Below are positions 58,683 to 64,000 of a stretch of DNA of 64,000 nucleotides, in pieces; position 1 is the first letter of the stretch; the number at the start of each line of letters is the position of its first letter. A program made the translations under genes and the position numbers. Source of the stretch: Beverwykella pulmonaria (Eukaryota > Ascomycota > Dothideomycetes > Pleosporales > Melanommataceae); the NCBI GenBank assembly GCA_001599595.1, contig BCHH01000006.1:150846-214845 (forward strand), written 5' to 3'. Below the pieces are notes generated by a model. The model had not been told where the DNA came from, did no database searches, and saw only the letters and a list, made by a program, of their open reading frames with translations.

Positions 58683-59046
58683 GGAACAGCGTCTGATATG
58701 CTGTGGGATGCAAGAGTACACCCATCCTTACTACAATGCACATATATTCTCTTTATTCCCCTAACATCGCTTGTCACCCTAAGCTTTCCGCGCCAATAGC
58801 TTCAACAAGCATGCTACACAACCACGAGCAGTTACGTGTATAAAGATGGCAGGAGGTAACTAAGGCAGCGTGTATGGACTAACTCGCGTAGTTTGACAGT
58901 GCTGTGTTATTTGATAGGCCACATGTCTTCAAATCGCAACGTGTCAAATTTCATTCGGATTGGCCCCATCTGGTTAGGTATATTGGCTAACAGTACGAGC
59001 TCTATCTAACTTTATCGAACTAGGATGTCAAATAAACTAAGTGAAC
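58683..59046. other. Intergenic, no gene seen
   Basis: It runs from the solo LTR to the 3' end of the DUF3433 gene. No feature was recognised. Confidence 0.45.
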
Positions 59047-62000
59047 TCAGAAGCCAAACTGCCCCAATACTTTCTTAGAGGCAGGTTTCCTTCTCTTAAT
59101 CACCCCGGATTTTTCTCCCTGCTTCTTCTTTTCTTCTTCTGGCTCTTCGATCCACTCGACCGCTTCTCCATCTTCACCCACTTTCCCAAACACCTCGACG
59201 CCCCATCTCGCTTTCCCATCACTGTCCTTGAACCAACCCAGATGGATCAAGACATCCTTATTGCGCTTCAACCCCTCCACATCCCGTCGAACAAGCTTTA
59301 TAAGATTATCACTACCAGCGACTAGAGCAAGAACATCAGCAATGCATTCAATCTTGCGTCGGATGGGCTGGGTGTAATGACATCGCAGGACTAGGATAAA
59401 GATGGATGTTATTAGGAGCCAGACCAAAATGCTTATGGAAAGCGCGGCTGCAGTTTCATTCATCTGAAGAACGTAAATCTTGTGAGAGAATGTGGCGTTA
59501 ACGGAGCGGCTAGTGTTTGAAATCGGGTAAGAGGACGGAACCACAATTCCTTCATTCAGCCATGTGGTTTCGATAATGGATTGAGACCCGTTGCTCTGAA
59601 GCATATGGTCTAAGGAGGTGTCGCCAATCTTCTGCCATGCCGAACTTGATTCATTGGCAGACACAAGATTGCTGGCATAGTGCTGGAAGAAGGTAGAGAA
59701 TGTTTTGTTCGCAAGCGTATATAAGGTAGTTGCGTTTAGTAAGGCCTCAGGATCTTTTCCAGCGAGCGAGTACATGGCGAAAGTCATGAAATCTAAGTTG
59801 AGGCCAATCGCACTATCTTTGATACTGAACTGGATTTCATCTATAGGCTCGTCCGTATCAGAAAGGATTCTGTAATGTTGATTCTCTGCCAGCGAGTTGG
59901 CGTCGGAGGATATGAGCAGTGTCATCATGAAGTCAACGCCATGGCTATATCCGAAGTGAGCATGCTTTCCAGTGTCAAACAAAACTGGGAGAGATGAATA
60001 CCTTATTGTGACATTCAGCACTGCAGTACCCTTTTCATGAACTTCTCCAATTTGAACATCGCGGACAATGTAGGCGTCTGACCAGGCTTGCTGAAGTGGC
60101 TTTGGAGAATCTAAAATCTTGAATGAACGCACTTGTCCAGTGATAGGATGTATCGCGACTTCTGCATTTGCACTTTCGATAATAGGCTGGCAGTTGAGAG
60201 CTCGTGCCGCAGGTGGTTCGCCAAAGACAAGATTGCGCTCCTCCACTTGGTTGTTCCAAGTTTGGTAGTACTCGGCCACACCATGAATCCACTTCACTGT
60301 AAAATTGTGAGGCCAAGGAAGTACCCAGTCGGTAGCATCGCCTTGATCAATCGTTGACCAATAACCTAAAACGACCGGAGCGGGATTGGACTCATTAACT
60401 TTCACGCAGCAAGTTGGTCTGAACGCATGGGCCAGAACTGACGTATTGCCCGTACTCCACGCTACTGTTTGTTTTAGCTCGTATCCCATGTGGTGCCCCT
60501 TCAAAGAACTGCTGTTTGTCCAATCAGTTTTGTTTGACTCCTCTACCCAATCACTGATCTGTAATTCTTGACACTCAATCCGGCCTCGGATAGCTTTGGT
60601 CTCAAGTGTGATATTTGCGGTAGCAGTTGATCTGTTTTGTAGATAGTTCGCATCTTCTAATACATCGAAAGGATTGTTGTCGGTAGAGGTGACTGCACTA
60701 GCAAGTAGTACGGGGGCGAAGCTCCTAATGTTTGAGTGCAAAGTTAGCAATATCCTTTAATGCATAAAAATTTAGTGTAACCTCTATAATGTGTTTCGAA
60801 GTGTGTGCAAAAGACTACCCCAGTGGCGGTTTGCGCTAACGTCGAGACACAGCATTGAGCTTTTACGCCGGGTTTTACTTACCAACCTTGGCTGGACCAT
60901 GGAGGCTCTGAGCCATTCAGCGAGAGCTGTACCGCGGCGGTGTGGATCCAATCTGCTTTGAAGGGTAGATAAATGCTTCTTAGCGGCCAACCATAGAACT
61001 GTTTCCTATGCCAGTAGTTCATAAATTCAATAGTAGGCTCATAGGCGAGTGGAAGTTGTCGCATATCTACATGTCGTTGAATGCGTATCGGCTGCGTGGA
61101 GATGCCATCGGCGCGCTGAAATAATGCCGATATTGATATTGTGACTAATTTGACTTTAGCCTGAGCAGGACGCGTCTGAGCGCCAGGACCTTACAGATTT
61201 GACAAAGAATGCTGCCAAAGATTATTGACGCGAGGAGCCAGTGTTTTTTTCGCAGCGCAGTATATGCAGCAGGTATCCATTGGGGGGATTCGTATGACAA
61301 ATCGGCCCCATACTTAGGATCCAACGGACGATTTGCCATTGCTACAAAGGGCTGAAGCTTTCTGAGCGACTCGTCGATGGCACTCCACCACACTCCAACT
61401 CCGACAGCGAGGAATGTGGGGACAATGGAGTATGGAGCGAAGGCCAACTTGGGATTTCTAAAAAGAGGCATCTCGGTGCTATACACGAAGAGTGACTGAT
61501 ACAGTTTAGAAGCACCCGCATACTTCCGGAGAATGAGGATGGCAACTAAAATCCCCAAGAGATAGGTGACAAGACCGAAGAGGCTGATTTTTCTCAAAGC
61601 ACTTGGCTGGGTGTTTAAAGCATTAGACATCGCTGGAGCTGCGAGTAATATTTAGAATGGAATGTTCTTAAGAATCAAGAAGGCGACCTACGTGGGGCAT
61701 GATCCATATTTTCATTGGTATTCGTGTGTTCTAAAAGTTGACTGGAGTCCGTCGAAAATTTGGTATCGTGCAGGGCTATTCCCGTACAATCTTGTGAATA
61801 GTAGTTACGTAGACGATATCTTGCTGGTGAGCTTGCACGGGAGGCAATGAGCGATGCAGCGCCGATCGTCGTGGTGCAATCCATGTTAAGGGCTAGAGGC
61901 CTATGTCGCTCGGATGAGAGAAAGAGAATGAACCCTTGGAGGACCAAGGAAAGAAGAAGTAACGCACCAATCAAAATGGAAACTTCTGCGACTACAACTA

Positions 62001-63694
62001 TCCGTCTCTCAGTGTAAGAGGATGACCCAGAGGTCTTTGCGGTGGTGGTGGCGTTCTCTTGAGCTAGGGATGTGGAAATAAGTTCTCCAAAGAAACGTTG
62101 CATAACCTTAGCGGCTTTCTCGGGCAATGATACATCCTGCATCAGGGTAGTCACATTGAAGTTGAAAAACAAACCAAGAAGACCAGATGGCCCCGCTAGA
62201 TTCGACGATCCAGTATATCCCATCCATTGAGAGTCAACAGATAATTCACGAATTCTAGTGGTGTTTAGGACAGAATCTGACACTCGACTTCGAATCCTTT
62301 GAAACAACTGTTCATCGAACGTGATTTCAGACGTGTCGCTGGACGTGGAAAGAGTTACTGGAAGCTCGGCCATGTAGTAGTTGTGAGTGCACCCCTCAGC
62401 CCGGACGCTAAAGTTCGATGGAAATGGGTCTTCATACTCCGTTTCCCAAGGAGATGTGAGCAGGATAAGGTCGTGCTTCTGGGTGCATTCTTCTGAATAG
62501 TTAGAACGAAAGAAAGGGTTGTTTTGTTTCCATGGAAAACCCCCCATGCCACCAGGGACATAGATCGTGGTCCAATCAACCCAGGTTCCCCAGGAATCAT
62601 ATGCATCCTCCCAAATCCCTCTGCCACCCCCTAACTGTAGCCCAAAAACACAGCCGTCGGGCGATTGCATTTGAATACTTTGCCAACTGTCCACCGAATA
62701 TCCAAATTCCTTCGTGTACTGCGATTCATCCCAAACTTGCTTTCCGAGCAAATGAAATGATGTGCACTCGTACTGGTGCTGAAATACTGTGGAGTTTGCT
62801 TCCCGTATTTGAAGATCATGAGAGAATATCGGGTTTAAGGAACCTAGACTCTCACTCCCGACCGGCCAGAATGGTAGAACAACAAAGTTATCCTTGATCC
62901 AAGGGGACGTGGAAACATTTTGAAACAGGTTGCTCATGGTGCGGAGGTAAGTCTCTCGCAAAGCGACGATGGGTATACCACTTTCCGTTTTCGGCAGCAT
63001 TCGGATCATATCCACTTGCTTAGGGACAACAGTGTCCTCGGATATGAGAAAAGATGAGGAAAGAGGCGATATGGCGAGAAACCCAACGACGTAGAGAATT
63101 GTAGCAGACATGAGAATATAACTCCTGCGACCACCGTTTCTCTGCTTCGAAAAGCTATGTGAGAGTGCAGTCCACCAAGCTCGCGGCGCTTGTAAGATTG
63201 TCGATTCGGGTTCTATTCCTCGAGGAGGAGATGCGGCTAGCAGGGCGTATGGTTCGGTGCGGTTGATTTCTTCATACGCCATTGTTACCAATTGCGTATA
63301 TACCACGGCTATGAGTGTCGGACTAAACCGCCAACCAAAAAGCAGTAGTGATGAATCATTATCTCTGCCCAGTCCATGATTCTTACGGGAATGCCACGAC
63401 AGAACTGATAAAATAACACATAACGAGGAGGAGAGCAGGAGGAGAGCCGCTAAAAATTGCCAGCGGATAGCTAATGGGCGCCATTGATTGGAGACCGAGT
63501 TTTGTGGTTCTAAATACTTTAAATCACACCATTCTTAACGTGTCCAAGCCATACATACTACTTGGTTCTAAATTTGCGCGAAGGTGTGGACCGTCCTCAT
63601 ATGAATTCAGGCTACTATGAGAAACTTCGGCTACCTCAATTGTCGCTTTCGAAAGCGACTGCGGACTGTATTTTGTGCCATTGAGATAATACAT
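59047..63694 (-). CDS. Large DUF3433 membrane protein
   Basis: Five exons on the minus strand, 63694-63559, 63509-61692, 61638-61195, 61144-60883 and 60724-59047, join in phase to 1445 residues. The N-terminus has RWQFLAALLLLSSSLCVIL and FGWRFSPTLIAVVYTQLVT, matching one DUF3433 unit; the second copy is LRKYAGASKLYQSLFVYST ... FAPYSIVPTFLAVGVGVWW. Between them is a large, glycosylation-rich extracellular domain, repeated again after the second unit. The C-terminus has one more membrane helix and a charged cytosolic tail. The family is fungal and uncharacterised. The start ATG 63694 gives the correct phase, but an earlier exon cannot be excluded. Confidence 0.88.
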
Positions 63695-64000
63695 GTGTGG
63701 AATGATGTTTGTAGGCTTTTTCAATGGAAGGACATGGAGATTGGCAAGTTACTGGGAATAATCGGTTCACTTTTGCAAAATATCGAACAAATTCCAGCAC
63801 AGATCCTTATAAGGGGCTGGCGACGGAAAATCAATATCGAGGATAGCGCAGCAATTAATAATGACAGGCTAACTAATTGCAGCGTACGGAGGTGCCTTTC
63901 CAAAGTCCTTGCCTACCTTGGCAAGACAGGGTAGACGCCACATTCCTAATTTGGGAGTTACTCCGAACTGAAGTGGTCTTTGCTCACTTTTCCGCATCGT
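63695..64000. other. Upstream of DUF3433 gene, window edge
   Basis: It is the likely promoter or 5' UTR. No further exon could be joined with confidence; frames on both strands lack content. Confidence 0.4.

Overview
This window is nuclear DNA of a filamentous ascomycete (Pezizomycotina, probably Dothideomycetes or a close relative). The evidence is the many short GT-AG introns (46-60 bp) whose exons join in frame, together with HET, DUF3433, GH92, Zn2Cys6, F-box, hybrid histidine kinase and Qdr-type MFS genes, and stop codons in transposons and old genes of the kind left by C-to-T mutation. The species cannot be named from the sequence. Most gene models were built by joining exons by eye and checking splice phase. 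No database search was run.

Layout. 1-19961 is mostly conserved: a partial Ser/Thr-rich gene (-), a five-exon MFS drug:H+ antiporter, a membrane-anchored alpha/beta-hydrolase, a GFA-fold protein, a 3.2 kb stretch with no gene, a Cys-rich membrane protein, a ketosamine-3-kinase and a dienelactone hydrolase that diverge from a 205 bp gap, and a head-to-head pair: the Ubp3/USP10 deubiquitinase (-) and an RNF10/Mag2 RING ligase (+). 20290-42674 is accessory and decayed: a Tc1-like relic, a solo LTR, a HET gene, a dead flavin monooxygenase, a sugar transporter cut in two by an 8.46 kb insertion, a dead Zn2Cys6 regulator and a pogo/Fot1 transposon with complete 41 bp inverted repeats. 43254-64000 is again mostly intact: GH92 mannosidase, a small secreted protein, a patatin relic, an NmrA-like oxidoreductase, a Zn2Cys6 regulator, a YbjQ-family protein, an SDR, a second solo LTR of the same family and a 1445-residue DUF3433 membrane protein.

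Most striking point. The insertion at 27811-36275 is circularly permuted. Its left end carries the C-terminal half of a hybrid histidine kinase and its right end the N-terminal half of the same gene. Joining the right end to the left end restores the kinase frame, and joining the two outer flanks restores the sugar transporter frame. Each join uses the same 2 bp (AA) with nothing lost or gained. The simplest reading is that a DNA circle of about 8.46 kb opened inside its kinase gene and inserted into the transporter gene. The insert also carries an apparently intact multi-pass membrane protein gene, a dead F-box gene, a 13 bp minisatellite and a solo LTR that landed in the kinase with a 5 bp target duplication.
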